NCBI GenBank assembly: GCA_947453445.1
Contig: CANGGP010000009.1
Coordinates: 1-64,000, forward strand
Direction of reading: 5' to 3'
Length of the DNA: 64,000 nt
DNA from: Sphingobacteriaceae bacterium
GTDB taxonomy: Bacteria > Bacteroidota > Bacteroidia > B-17B0 > Aurantibacillaceae
Part shown: positions 36,445 through 44,098 of the stretch, piece by piece
How the letters are laid out: every line of letters begins with the position of its first letter
Numbering within the stretch: the stretch's first letter is position 1
The notes under the pieces: model-generated
What the model was told of the DNA's origin: nothing
Database searches by the model: none
Seen by the model: only the letters and a program-made list of their open reading frames with translations
Translations under genes and position numbers: made by a program

Positions 36445-37785
36445 TTACATCTTCGGCATCCCCTTCGGCATATTTCGCATCATTTTGGCCATCGCGTTTT
36501 TATCGTTCATCATGCGCATCATTTTGCGGGTTTCATCAAATTGTTTTAATAGTTTGTTCACCTCTTGAATGCCTTGTCCGCTGCCCTTTGCCAAGCGTTG
36601 CCTGCGTGAGCCGTTAATTAATTCGGGTTTATTTCTTTCTTCAGGGGTCATGCTAAATATAATGGCTTCAATACCTTTAAAGGCACTATCGTCGATTTCA
36701 GTATCTTTTAAGGCTTTGCCCATACCAGGAATCATACCAACCAAATCTTTAATGTTACCCATTTTTTTAATTTGGTTGAGTTGATTTAAAAAGTCATTAA
36801 AATCAAATTTATTGGTGGCAATTTTTTTATTGAGTTTGCGGGCTTCTTCTTCGTTGAATTGTTCCTGTGCACGTTCAACCAAAGTTACAACGTCACCCAT
36901 GCCCAAAATACGATCGGCCATACGCTCAGGATAAAACACATCCAAAGCATCCATTTTTTCGCCGGTACCAATAAATTTGATTGGCTTGTTCACCACACTC
37001 TTAATCGAAAGTGCAGCACCACCGCGTGTATCACCGTCTAATTTTGTTAAGATTACACCGTCAAAATCCAAACGGTCGTTAAAGGCTTTTGCAGTATTTA
37101 CGGCATCCTGACCGGTCATGCTATCCACTACAAACAACACCTCATTAGGTTGAATGGCTTTTTTAAGATCAGCAATTTCATTCATCATTTGCTCATCGAT
37201 TGCCAAACGACCTGCAGTATCAATTAACACAACACTATTGCCATTTTCTTTTGCTTGTTTAATGGCTGCTTGCGCAATTTTAGTTGGATTTTTTTCTTCT
37301 CTGTTGCTAAACACATCAACGCCAACTTGCTCACCCAACACATGCAATTGATCTATCGCGGCAGGACGATAAACGTCACAAGCCACCAACAAAGGTTTTT
37401 TTCCTTTTTTTGTTTTTAAATAATGTGCCAATTTACCGGTGAAGGTGGTTTTACCTGAACCTTGTAAACCGCTCATTAAAATGATGGTTGGATTACCGCC
37501 TAAAAAAATATCTTCTTTGGTGCCGCCCATTAATTGGGCCAATTCATCATGTGTGATTTTTACCAATAACTGACCGGGAGAAACAGAGGTTAAAACGTTT
37601 TGTCCCAATGCTTTTTCTTTAACCGTATCTGTAAAGCTTTTGGCCACTTTAAAGTTCACGTCGGCGTCGAGCAAGGCTTTGCGCACTTCCTTCATGGTTT
37701 CAGCCACGTTAATTTCAGTAATTTTTCCCTGACCCTTTAAGGTTTTGAGGGCGCGGTCGAGCTTATCTTGTAAGTTATCAAACAT
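36445..37785 (-). CDS. ffh: Signal recognition particle protein Ffh (SRP54)
   Basis: A 446-residue SRP GTPase that binds signal sequences of nascent membrane and exported proteins and docks with FtsY. It shows the N domain, the P-loop GLQGSGKTTFTGKLA, DTAGRLAIDEQM (G3) and TKLDGDTRGG (G4/closing loop), then the Met-rich M domain with SRP-RNA motif GSGQGIQEVNKL and a C-terminus rich in Met (RKMMRMMNDKNAMAKMMRNM). Length is normal. It is divergent from ribD with a 47-nt gap. Its receptor gene ftsY is 2.2 kb away on the other strand. Confidence 0.97.
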   Translation of the reverse strand: MFDNLQDKLDRALKTLKGQGKITEINVAETMKEVRKALLDADVNFKVAKSFTDTVKEKALGQNVLTSVSPGQLLVKITHDELAQLMGGTKEDIFLGGNPTIILMSGLQGSGKTTFTGKLAHYLKTKKGKKPLLVACDVYRPAAIDQLHVLGEQVGVDVFSNREEKNPTKIAQAAIKQAKENGNSVVLIDTAGRLAIDEQMMNEIADLKKAIQPNEVLFVVDSMTGQDAVNTAKAFNDRLDFDGVILTKLDGDTRGGAALSIKSVVNKPIKFIGTGEKMDALDVFYPERMADRILGMGDVVTLVERAQEQFNEEEARKLNKKIATNKFDFNDFLNQLNQIKKMGNIKDLVGMIPGMGKALKDTEIDDSAFKGIEAIIFSMTPEERNKPELINGSRRQRLAKGSGQGIQEVNKLLKQFDETRKMMRMMNDKNAMAKMMRNMPKGMPKM

Positions 37786-37832
37786 TTTATCGTTAATTTT
37801 AGGAGCACAAATTTATTAAATTAAACCATATA

Positions 37833-38873
37833 ATGAATCATCAACAAGCCATGCAAAGGGCCTTGGATTTGGCCAAAAAAGGCAAGGGACACGTAGCCCC
37901 AAATCCCCTTGTTGGCTGTATGATTGTGCATGATGGTAAAATTGTAGCCGAAGGTTACCACGAAAAATTTGGTGAAGCCCATGCCGAGGTGAATGCCATT
38001 AATGTTCTGCCTGATTCAATCAATCCTGCCTTAGCAACACTCTACGTCACCTTAGAGCCTTGCAGTCATTTCGGGAAAACCCCGCCTTGTGCCGATTTAA
38101 TTATTAAAACAGGATTTAAAAAAGTGGTCGTGGCCGTTCAAGATCCGAATCCAAAAGTGAGCGGGCGTGGCATTCAAAAATTAAGAGAAGCAGGAATCGA
38201 AGTGATAGTGGGTGTTTTAGAAGCAGAAGCCAAAGCATTAAACAAAGCTTTTTTTACTTTTCATCAAAAACAAAGACCGCATCTTATTTTGAAATGGGCC
38301 CAAACGGCCGATGGATTTATTAGCAGATTACCTGTTCCAAAAAACAATTCAGAAAATAAAATTAGTGGGGCAGAAGCCCATGAATTGGTGCATGCATTAA
38401 GAAGTGAGTTGATAGGGATTATGGTTGGTAAAAACACGGTGTTAAGTGATAATCCGCATTTAACAACACGTTTGGTGGAAGGTAAAAATCCGATACGCAT
38501 TGTGATTGATAAAAATTTAGAGATACCAAGCACTTATAATGTTTTTTCGAAAGAAGCTAAAACCATTGTGTTTAATGGCATTAAGGATGAGTTGCATGAA
38601 AACATTAGCCTGATAAAACTAGATTTTGAAAAAGAAATTTTATCGCAAATGCTTGCAAAGCTATACCAATTGCAGATTCAGAGCATATTGGTGGAAGGGG
38701 GCAGTACCTTGTTGCAAAGTTTTATTGATGCCAGGCTTTGGGATGAATCTTATGTGTTCGAAAATCCGGATTTAAAATTTGGGCATGGCTTAAAGGCTCC
38801 GGTTTTTGAAAAGGGAACAGATTTTAAAATGCTTGGAAAAGACCGACTATTTTACCTTAACGAAAGTCTTTAA
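37833..38873 (+). CDS. ribD: Riboflavin biosynthesis deaminase/reductase RibD
   Basis: A 346-residue bifunctional enzyme: the N-terminal zinc-dependent deaminase (residues 1-150; HAEVNAI, EPCSHFGKTPPCADLI) and the C-terminal reductase (residues about 150-346; HLILKWAQTADGFI, GIMVGKNTVLSDNPHLTTR, ILVEGGSTLLQSFI) carry out the second and third steps of riboflavin synthesis from GTP. Length and motifs are complete. Its final codons AGTCTTTAA and the following TGTCCTTTTGA are repeated in variant form at 39027-39048, because the gene end is immersed in a repeat pair. Confidence 0.95.
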   Translation: MNHQQAMQRALDLAKKGKGHVAPNPLVGCMIVHDGKIVAEGYHEKFGEAHAEVNAINVLPDSINPALATLYVTLEPCSHFGKTPPCADLIIKTGFKKVVVAVQDPNPKVSGRGIQKLREAGIEVIVGVLEAEAKALNKAFFTFHQKQRPHLILKWAQTADGFISRLPVPKNNSENKISGAEAHELVHALRSELIGIMVGKNTVLSDNPHLTTRLVEGKNPIRIVIDKNLEIPSTYNVFSKEAKTIVFNGIKDELHENISLIKLDFEKEILSQMLAKLYQLQIQSILVEGGSTLLQSFIDARLWDESYVFENPDLKFGHGLKAPVFEKGTDFKMLGKDRLFYLNESL

Positions 38874-39016
38874 TGTCCTTTTGATTGGTAATTGCGTGAG
38901 GGTTCCGATAACTATCGGAAGCAGCGCCTGCCTGCCGGTAGGCAGGGAAAGCCCGACCCCTAATATTGAAAGGCTTCCGGGTATTTAAACGGCCTTTCAA
39001 TATTGGGGGGCACGTC
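38874..39016 (-). repeat. Modular hairpin repeat, copy 4 (variant)
   Basis: The copy runs from the ribD stop. It contains GATTGGTAATTGCG, the palindromes CCGATAACTATCGG and CCTGCCTGCCGGTAGGCAGG in place of the second hairpin, the constant GGGAAAGCCCGACCCC box, and a long stem (CCCCTAATATTGAAAGGC with GCCTTTCAATATTGGGG). It ends GGGGGGCACG. Orientation matches copies 2 and 3. Confidence 0.8.
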
Positions 39017-39026
39017 CTAGAATAAA

Positions 39027-39180
39027 GTCTTTAAGGTTCTTTTGACCTGGCTTTTGCGCTAGTGATTGTAGTGGAAAGCCCACAGCTGCGAGGCTCTGCT
39101 CGCAGCGAGGACTTGGAACGGAAAGCACGGTGGCGTGCAAGCTTCAAAAAAACAATAAAGGCTTGCACGACAAGCGCCCA
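39027..39180 (-). repeat. Modular hairpin repeat, copy 3
   Basis: It opens AGTCTTTAAGGTTCTTTTGA, like the start of copy 4 at the ribD end, then GATTGTAGTGGAAAGCCCAC, the 8-bp stem GCTGCGAG/CTCGCAGC (loop GCTCTG), GAGGACTTGGAACGGAAAGC and a 9-bp stem (39134-39142 with 39161-39169) and ends GCGCCCAAA. The middle boxes match copy 2 closely. The rest of the 38874-39327 gap holds AT-rich sequence and the rpmB promoter. Confidence 0.85.
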
Positions 39181-39258
39181 AAAAAATAGCGAAAATGGTC
39201 GATTTGATTAAAACTTTTGCAATTTTGTATCCTTAAAATTCAAAAATCGGAAATAAAG

Positions 39259-39290
39259 TTTGGAGTTTTAATAATCTTCTAGTATATTTG
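39259..39290 (+). promoter_or_regulatory. Promoter of the rpmB operon
   Basis: TTTG (39259-39262), a 20-nt spacer, TATATTTG (39283-39290). The TTTGGAGTTTTAATAA stretch and AGTATATTTGC are shared with the rpsF promoter. A CCCTT/AAGGG hairpin (39295-39306) lies at the expected transcript start. Confidence 0.8.
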
Positions 39291-39327
39291 CGTCCCTTTT
39301 TAAGGGGAATAATTTAAACAGCATAAC

Positions 39328-39564
39328 ATGTCACGTATTTGTCAATTAACAGGAAAGAAAGCAATGGGCGGTAACCATGTGTCGTTTTCGAACACAAAAA
39401 CCCGTCGTCAGTTTAAAGTGAATTTAAAGCGCAAGCGTTTCTTTGTACCTGAAACCAATGAGTGGGTTACATTACGTGTATCCACATCTGCACTTAAAAA
39501 TATAAACAAAAAAGGCATTAGTGCCTGCTTAAAAGAAGCCAAATCAAACGGTCTTTTAGCTTAA
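39328..39564 (+). CDS. rpmB: 50S ribosomal protein L28
   Basis: A 78-residue L28. MSRICQLTGKKAMGGNHVSF and KTRRQFKVNLKRKRFFVPE are canonical, and the basic C-terminus is complete. It is the first gene of rpmB-rpmG-DUF4295, 12 nt before rpmG. Confidence 0.97.
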   Translation: MSRICQLTGKKAMGGNHVSFSNTKTRRQFKVNLKRKRFFVPETNEWVTLRVSTSALKNINKKGISACLKEAKSNGLLA

Positions 39565-39576
39565 TAATCATCAGTC

Positions 39577-39759
39577 ATGGCAAAAAAAGGAAATAGAATA
39601 CAAGTTATTTTAGAGTGTACAGAGCACAAAGAAAGCGGTAAACCGGGAACATCTCGTTACATTACCACTAAAAACAAAAAAAATACGACTGAGCGCATCG
39701 AGTTGAAAAAATACAATGCGGTATTGAAGCGTATGACCGTTCACAAAGAGATTAAATAA
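39577..39759 (+). CDS. rpmG: 50S ribosomal protein L33
   Basis: A 60-residue L33: [20 protein letters not shown] and [20 protein letters not shown], then [16 protein letters not shown]. Only one Cys is present (zinc-independent type). It lies between rpmB and the small DUF4295 gene in the order usual for Bacteroidota. Confidence 0.97.
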   Translation: MAKKGNRIQVILECTEHKESGKPGTSRYITTKNKKNTTERIELKKYNAVLKRMTVHKEIK

Positions 39760-39777
39760 TATTAAACATTTTATCAA

Positions 39778-39933
39778 ATGGCTAAGAAAGTAGTTGCAAC
39801 GTTAAAATCAGGTAAAGGAAAAGACTTTACAAAAGTGATTAAAATGGTGAAATCACCTAAAACAGGTGCTTATAATTTTAAAGAAGAAATTGTACACAAC
39901 GATCACGTACAAGATTTCTTAAAATCGAAATAA
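39778..39933 (+). CDS. DUF4295 protein; probable phylum-specific ribosomal protein bL38
   Basis: A 51-residue very basic protein, MAKKVVATLKSGKGKDFTKV at its start and HNDHVQDFLKSK at its end. It matches the DUF4295 family, which in Bacteroidota lies after rpmG. A Flavobacterium ribosome structure reported a new large-subunit protein called bL38; as I recall this is the same family. The ATG at 39778 is 18 nt after the rpmG stop in an A-rich gap, and a terminator follows, so it is the last gene of the rpmB transcript. It is easily missed because of its size. Confidence 0.85.
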   Translation: MAKKVVATLKSGKGKDFTKVIKMVKSPKTGAYNFKEEIVHNDHVQDFLKSK

Positions 39934-39955
39934 TTGATTTTACATATACAATATT

Positions 39956-39987
39956 AAATTCTTTCCAATAACAGGAAAGAATTTTTT
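39956..39987 (+). terminator. Intrinsic terminator of the rpmB operon
   Basis: AAATTCTTTCC and GGAAAGAATTT form an 11-bp perfect stem with a 7-nt loop and T6. Confidence 0.9.
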
Positions 39988-40026
39988 ATTTTCACCCTGT
40001 TCTAAAATAGTTTAAACACAGAACAA

Positions 40027-40986
40027 ATGAGTTTTTTTTCAAAATTTTTTACCAAAGAGAATAAGGAGAGTCTTGATAAAGGCTTAGAGAAGACCAAAGA
40101 AAGTTTTTTTGGGAAGCTCAGCAAAGCCATTGCCGGTAAAAGCACGGTAGATGCTGAGGTATTGGATCATTTGGAAGAGGTATTGATTAGCGGCGATGTT
40201 GGGGTAAGCACCACCATTAAAATTATTGAACGCATCGAAAGTCGTGTGAAGCGCGATAAATATTTAAACACCAACGAACTCAACGGTATTTTAAAGGACG
40301 AGATTGTGTCGTTGTTAACTGAAAACAACAAACAACAAACCCCGAGTTATTTTTCTGAGTCCTTGAAACATAAGCCGCATGTGATTATGGTGGTGGGGGT
40401 AAATGGCGTGGGTAAAACCACTACCATCGGCAAATTGGCTTATCAATTTAAACAGGCCGGCAAATCGGTTGTTTTGGGTGCTGCCGATACTTTTAGGGCT
40501 GCGGCGGTAGATCAGTTGGTAATATGGAGTGAAAGGGCAGGCGTGCCGATTGTGCAACAAGGCATGGGGGCCGATCCGGCCAGTGTGGCTTTTGATACTT
40601 TAAGCAGTGCCAAAGCAAAAGATGCCGATGTGGTTATTATTGACACAGCAGGCCGTTTGCACAACAAAATTAATTTGATGAATGAGTTGTCGAAAATCAA
40701 AAATGTGATGAAGAAGGTGCTACCGGATGCGCCGCATGAGGTGTTATTGGTGTTGGATGGCAGTACAGGTCAGAATGCGATAGAACAATGCAAACAATTT
40801 ACTGCTGCGACTGATGTAACGGCATTGGCTGTAACAAAATTGGATGGCACTGCCAAAGGTGGTGTTGTAATTGGTATTTCGGATGAATTTAAAATTCCTG
40901 TAAAATACATTGGGGTGGGCGAAAAAATGACCGACCTGCAAGTATTTAATTCCACTGAGTTTGTAGATAGTTTGTTCGGTAAATAG
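40027..40986 (+). CDS. ftsY: Signal recognition particle receptor FtsY
   Basis: A 319-residue SRP receptor GTPase on the inner face of the cytoplasmic membrane. It has a short Lys/Glu-rich A region (FTKENKESLDKGLEKTKESF), the N domain (LEEVLISGDVGVSTTIKIIE), and G domain motifs GVNGVGKTTTIGKLAYQF, DTFRAAAVDQL, DTAGRLHNK and TKLDGTAKGGVVIGI. The short acidic A domain is usual in Bacteroidota. It follows the rpmB-rpmG-DUF4295 terminator, with its own start in an A-rich leader. Confidence 0.97.
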   Translation: MSFFSKFFTKENKESLDKGLEKTKESFFGKLSKAIAGKSTVDAEVLDHLEEVLISGDVGVSTTIKIIERIESRVKRDKYLNTNELNGILKDEIVSLLTENNKQQTPSYFSESLKHKPHVIMVVGVNGVGKTTTIGKLAYQFKQAGKSVVLGAADTFRAAAVDQLVIWSERAGVPIVQQGMGADPASVAFDTLSSAKAKDADVVIIDTAGRLHNKINLMNELSKIKNVMKKVLPDAPHEVLLVLDGSTGQNAIEQCKQFTAATDVTALAVTKLDGTAKGGVVIGISDEFKIPVKYIGVGEKMTDLQVFNSTEFVDSLFGK

Positions 40987-41017
40987 CCACGTTTTTATTA
41001 AAAAATGAATTAAACAC

Positions 41018-41049
41018 AAAAAGCCGTTTCAAATGAAACGGCTTTTTTT
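41018..41049. terminator. Bidirectional terminator after ftsY
   Basis: AAAAAGCCGTTTC and GAAACGGCTTTTT form a 13-bp perfect stem over an AAAT loop, with T-runs on both strands; the convergent small gene ends at 41064. Confidence 0.93.
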
Positions 41050-41063
41050 ATGTGTTTAAAAAA

Positions 41064-41408
41064 TTAATCAGTTACGATTTGGGCGCCAACAGGAATTTTT
41101 TCGGCTTTGCAATAGTCAATCAATAACATTTCGGCATGTACTTTTTCTTTTTCTGCATCGGCATGTTCCTTTTCCCACAATGGTCTGGCCTTGTCGAATT
41201 TTTCTTTGTCGTTTTCAATGCGATCAGATTTAATAAAGGCTTCGAATAAATTGTTCACGATGGCCCATGCGTTGTGGTCGTGCGTTTTTAAAATATCCAA
41301 TAAATCGTTGCGTTTTTTAAAACTGAAATTATGCGCATTTTCAATGGCAAAATGGTCAGCAAAGCGATACAAATACTGCATCAATATATCTTTTTTGTCG
41401 TTGGTCAT
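41064..41408 (-). CDS. Small helical protein of unknown function
   Basis: A 114-residue soluble protein I cannot name. It is rich in Lys, Glu, Asp and His and predicted mostly helical (YLYRFADHFAIENAHNFSFK, ARPLWEKEHADAEKEKVHAE), with no signal peptide or membrane segment. The ATG at 41408 is preceded by an A/T-rich region. It is an isolated gene convergent with ftsY. Confidence 0.6.
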   Translation of the reverse strand: MTNDKKDILMQYLYRFADHFAIENAHNFSFKKRNDLLDILKTHDHNAWAIVNNLFEAFIKSDRIENDKEKFDKARPLWEKEHADAEKEKVHAEMLLIDYCKAEKIPVGAQIVTD

Positions 41409-41688
41409 AATTGATAAATTTAATGTTAGAGTAAATGTAAAAACTTTTCATGAGCATAAAAATATATCTGCTGCTTAATATGAGATAAATCAATGATTTT
41501 AAGTCAAAATATGACACAAGTTCTTAGTCCGACTATAAACCGGAGGCATAACTGAATTGGCAAGATTGCTTGACTGATGTTCGTTTGCCTTGATAAAGGA
41601 AACTTGAAAACAATTAAAATGAAGGCCGGATGCGTTCAGGTGTTTGCAAATTCGTTTGAATACAAGTATTTTAAGTGCAAAAAAGAAT

Positions 41689-42186
41689 ATGACTGTTGAG
41701 TTTTTGGTAAAGAAGCTAGATTTGATTTCACATCCCGAAGGTGGTTACTTCAAAGAAATGTATCGATCAGAAGAGCTGATTCCGAAAAGCGGTTTGCCGC
41801 ATAGGTTTGCGGCCGCAAGGACATTTGCCACAGCCATTTACTTTTTAATTGATGCAAACAATTTTTCGGCGCTACATAAAATTAAAAGTGACGAAACCTG
41901 GCATTTTTATGCAGGTGATGCCTTGGAGGTTATTGAAATTGATGAAGAGGGACAATTGATGAAAACCGCGGTTGGCAATAAATTGGAAGCAGGTGAAGTG
42001 TTTCAATACACTGTAAAAGCAGGACACTGGTTTGGTTCAAGGGTTAAACATGGTGGCGCCTTTTCATTGGTTGGCTGCACTGTTGCACCGGGTTTTGATT
42101 TTCAAGATTTTGAAATGGCCAATCGAAAATCACTGTGTGAGCAGTATCCACAATACGCGGAAATTATTGAACAGTTAACGCGATAA
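41689..42186 (+). CDS. Cupin domain protein (DUF985/Cupin_5)
   Basis: A 165-residue single-domain cupin. ISHPEGGYFKEMYRSEELIP at the N-terminus is the DUF985 signature; ATAIYFLIDANNFSALHKIK, DETWHFYAGDALEVIEID and VKAGHWFGSRVKHGGAFSLV hold the metal-ligand-like His/Glu residues. The start was set at ATG 41689, which directly precedes the conserved region; a TTG at 41644 would add 15 residues without conservation. Function in the family is unclear (some members are sugar epimerase-like). It stands alone, convergent with the aminotransferase. Confidence 0.88.
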   Translation: MTVEFLVKKLDLISHPEGGYFKEMYRSEELIPKSGLPHRFAAARTFATAIYFLIDANNFSALHKIKSDETWHFYAGDALEVIEIDEEGQLMKTAVGNKLEAGEVFQYTVKAGHWFGSRVKHGGAFSLVGCTVAPGFDFQDFEMANRKSLCEQYPQYAEIIEQLTR

Positions 42187-42226
42187 GTCTTTGCGAAGGC
42201 ATGAGTATATTTAAGCCACAAAGTAA

Positions 42227-43435
42227 TTAATCATTTGGTTTCGCTTGCACTGCATTTAATACCGCCACGATCTTATCAATGGCGCGTAACAATTCAACAT
42301 TGCTAATGACCAAAGGTGGTGCTATGCGCATGGCAGTTGGACAAAATAAAAACCAATCGGTTATTACACCGTGTTCGATACAAGCTTGAATGATTTTCAT
42401 GTTTAATTGTTCATCACCAAACTCAATAGCAGCCAAAGCGCCGCACGATCGTATTTCTTTAATCAATGGATGTTTTAGATGTTCGTGAATGAATTTTTCA
42501 ATAATGCGTGCTCTTTGAGAAAGTTGACTTTGTAAAATAACATCAAGACTTGCTTGCGCAGCAGCCACACAAACGGCATTGCCGCCAAACGTGTTGATGT
42601 GCCCCAACACCGGATTATTTGTAAAGTGTTGCAACAATTCCTTTGATGCTATCAGCGCGCCAATGGGTAAACCGCCGCCCATGCCTTTGGCCAACAATAA
42701 AACATCGGGTACTACACCATACTGTTCGTGTGCGAATAAACTGCCCGTTCGGCCAAAACCACTTTGTATTTCATCAAATATTAAAACAACACCGTGCTTG
42801 GTGCATGTTTCTCTAAGGGCCAATAAATAATCTTTCGATGCGGCGCGAATACCCGCTTCGCCTTGAATAGGTTCAATGATGACAGCAGCCGTTTGATTTG
42901 TAATGTGTTTTAAATCGCCAATCAGGTTGTGTTCTAATATTTTAATATCCGGCAACAAGGGGCGGTAGCTGTTCTTGAAAAATTCATCGCCCATTACGCT
43001 CAAAGCCCCATGGCTACTGCCGTGGTAAGCATTTTTAAAGCTGATGATTTCACTTCTTCCTGTTGCTCTTTTGGCTAATTTTAAAGCTGCCTCAACGGCT
43101 TCGCTGCCGCCGGTTGTGTAATACACACAATTTAAGGAGGGTGCTAACTGTTTGCAGATTGACGCAGCGTATTTTACTTGCGGGCTCTGATTAAATTCGC
43201 CATACACCATTAGATGCATGAATTTTTTTGATTGATCATGTATGGCTTTTACCACTTGGGGATGGCAATGACCAACATTACTCACTGAAATGCCGGCAAT
43301 TAAATCGATGTATTCTTTGCCTTGCTGATCGGTTAAAATTGCACCGCGGGCACTTTCAATGTTAATGTCGAGGCCCATCATAGGGCTTTCTGAGGTTTGT
43401 GCCACGTGGCGTAAAAATAACTCGCGTTGATTCAT
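42227..43435 (-). CDS. Class III PLP-dependent aminotransferase
   Basis: A 402-residue class III transaminase (family of acetylornithine/GABA aminotransferases). GKEYIDLIAGISVSNVGHCH, YYTTGGSEAVEAALKLAKRA, the PLP-binding IFDEIQSGFGRTGSLFA and the catalytic Lys in LLLAKGMGGGLPIGALI are clear. Substrate is not determinable from sequence; the usual database label is aspartate aminotransferase family. ATG at 43435 is preferred to the TTG six bases upstream. It follows the methyltransferase by 72 nt on the same strand. Confidence 0.9.
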   Translation of the reverse strand: MNQRELFLRHVAQTSESPMMGLDINIESARGAILTDQQGKEYIDLIAGISVSNVGHCHPQVVKAIHDQSKKFMHLMVYGEFNQSPQVKYAASICKQLAPSLNCVYYTTGGSEAVEAALKLAKRATGRSEIISFKNAYHGSSHGALSVMGDEFFKNSYRPLLPDIKILEHNLIGDLKHITNQTAAVIIEPIQGEAGIRAASKDYLLALRETCTKHGVVLIFDEIQSGFGRTGSLFAHEQYGVVPDVLLLAKGMGGGLPIGALIASKELLQHFTNNPVLGHINTFGGNAVCVAAAQASLDVILQSQLSQRARIIEKFIHEHLKHPLIKEIRSCGALAAIEFGDEQLNMKIIQACIEHGVITDWFLFCPTAMRIAPPLVISNVELLRAIDKIVAVLNAVQAKPND

Positions 43436-43507
43436 AAGCAAGAATAATTATTCGAGAGCATTTAATATATACTATAAAAGTAAAAGAAATTTTAGATTTC
43501 GAAAAGA

Positions 43508-44098
43508 TTATTGCTTCACCAAGTTGATAAACCATTCGCGATTGGCACGCGGTTTAATAGAGTTGTAGCAGGCTTCATATGTATGAATCTCAAACAAATC
43601 TTTAAAATAAAGCTTGTACTCATCGGCGCTGCCGCCAAATGGGGGATAATCGTTGTTCATCGGGTCATTGAATACAAGTCCCACCAATTTCCCTTTTGGC
43701 TTGAGTAATGCATGCATCTGATGAAAGTACTTTTGGCGAAGGTTTCTGTTAATCGCACAAAAAAAAGTTTGCTCAATGATTAAATCAAATGCCTTTGCTT
43801 CCAGTTCAAAAAAATCACCTAAAATGAGATTTTCAGATTTCATTTGAGGGCAACGTTCTTGTAAGTTTTTTAATGGCTCTGGGGCTAAATCACAAACAAA
43901 CACATTTGTGAAGCCTTTATTTATAAGGTATTCGGCCTCATGTGCATTGCCTGCACCAGGAATAAGTATGGCCAAATTTTTATCAGTGATTTGATCGAAA
44001 TATTGTTTTAAAGGTTCGCTGATTGTGCCAACATCCCAACCAAAATCGTTATTCACATACCGATTGTTCCAGTATTCAGCACTTAATTGTTCTGTCAT
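43508..44098 (-). CDS. TPMT-type SAM-dependent methyltransferase
   Basis: A 196-residue methyltransferase of the thiopurine methyltransferase-like family. YWNNRYVNNDFGWDVGTISE at the N-terminus and AILIPGAGNAHEAEYLINKG (SAM-binding motif I with Gly-rich loop) are typical, then FVCDLAPEPLKNLQE and a C-terminal VYNDPMNNDYPP-like active-site segment. The substrate is unknown. Its start overlaps the end of the CNNM-type gene by 4 nt, so they share a transcript. Confidence 0.85.
   Translation of the reverse strand: MTEQLSAEYWNNRYVNNDFGWDVGTISEPLKQYFDQITDKNLAILIPGAGNAHEAEYLINKGFTNVFVCDLAPEPLKNLQERCPQMKSENLILGDFFELEAKAFDLIIEQTFFCAINRNLRQKYFHQMHALLKPKGKLVGLVFNDPMNNDYPPFGGSADEYKLYFKDLFEIHTYEACYNSIKPRANREWFINLVKQ

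Noticed and set aside
36353-36568. 71-codon open frame over the microrepeat and the ffh end
   Set aside because: It reads the CTTTCCAA repeat and the antisense of the Met-rich ffh tail.
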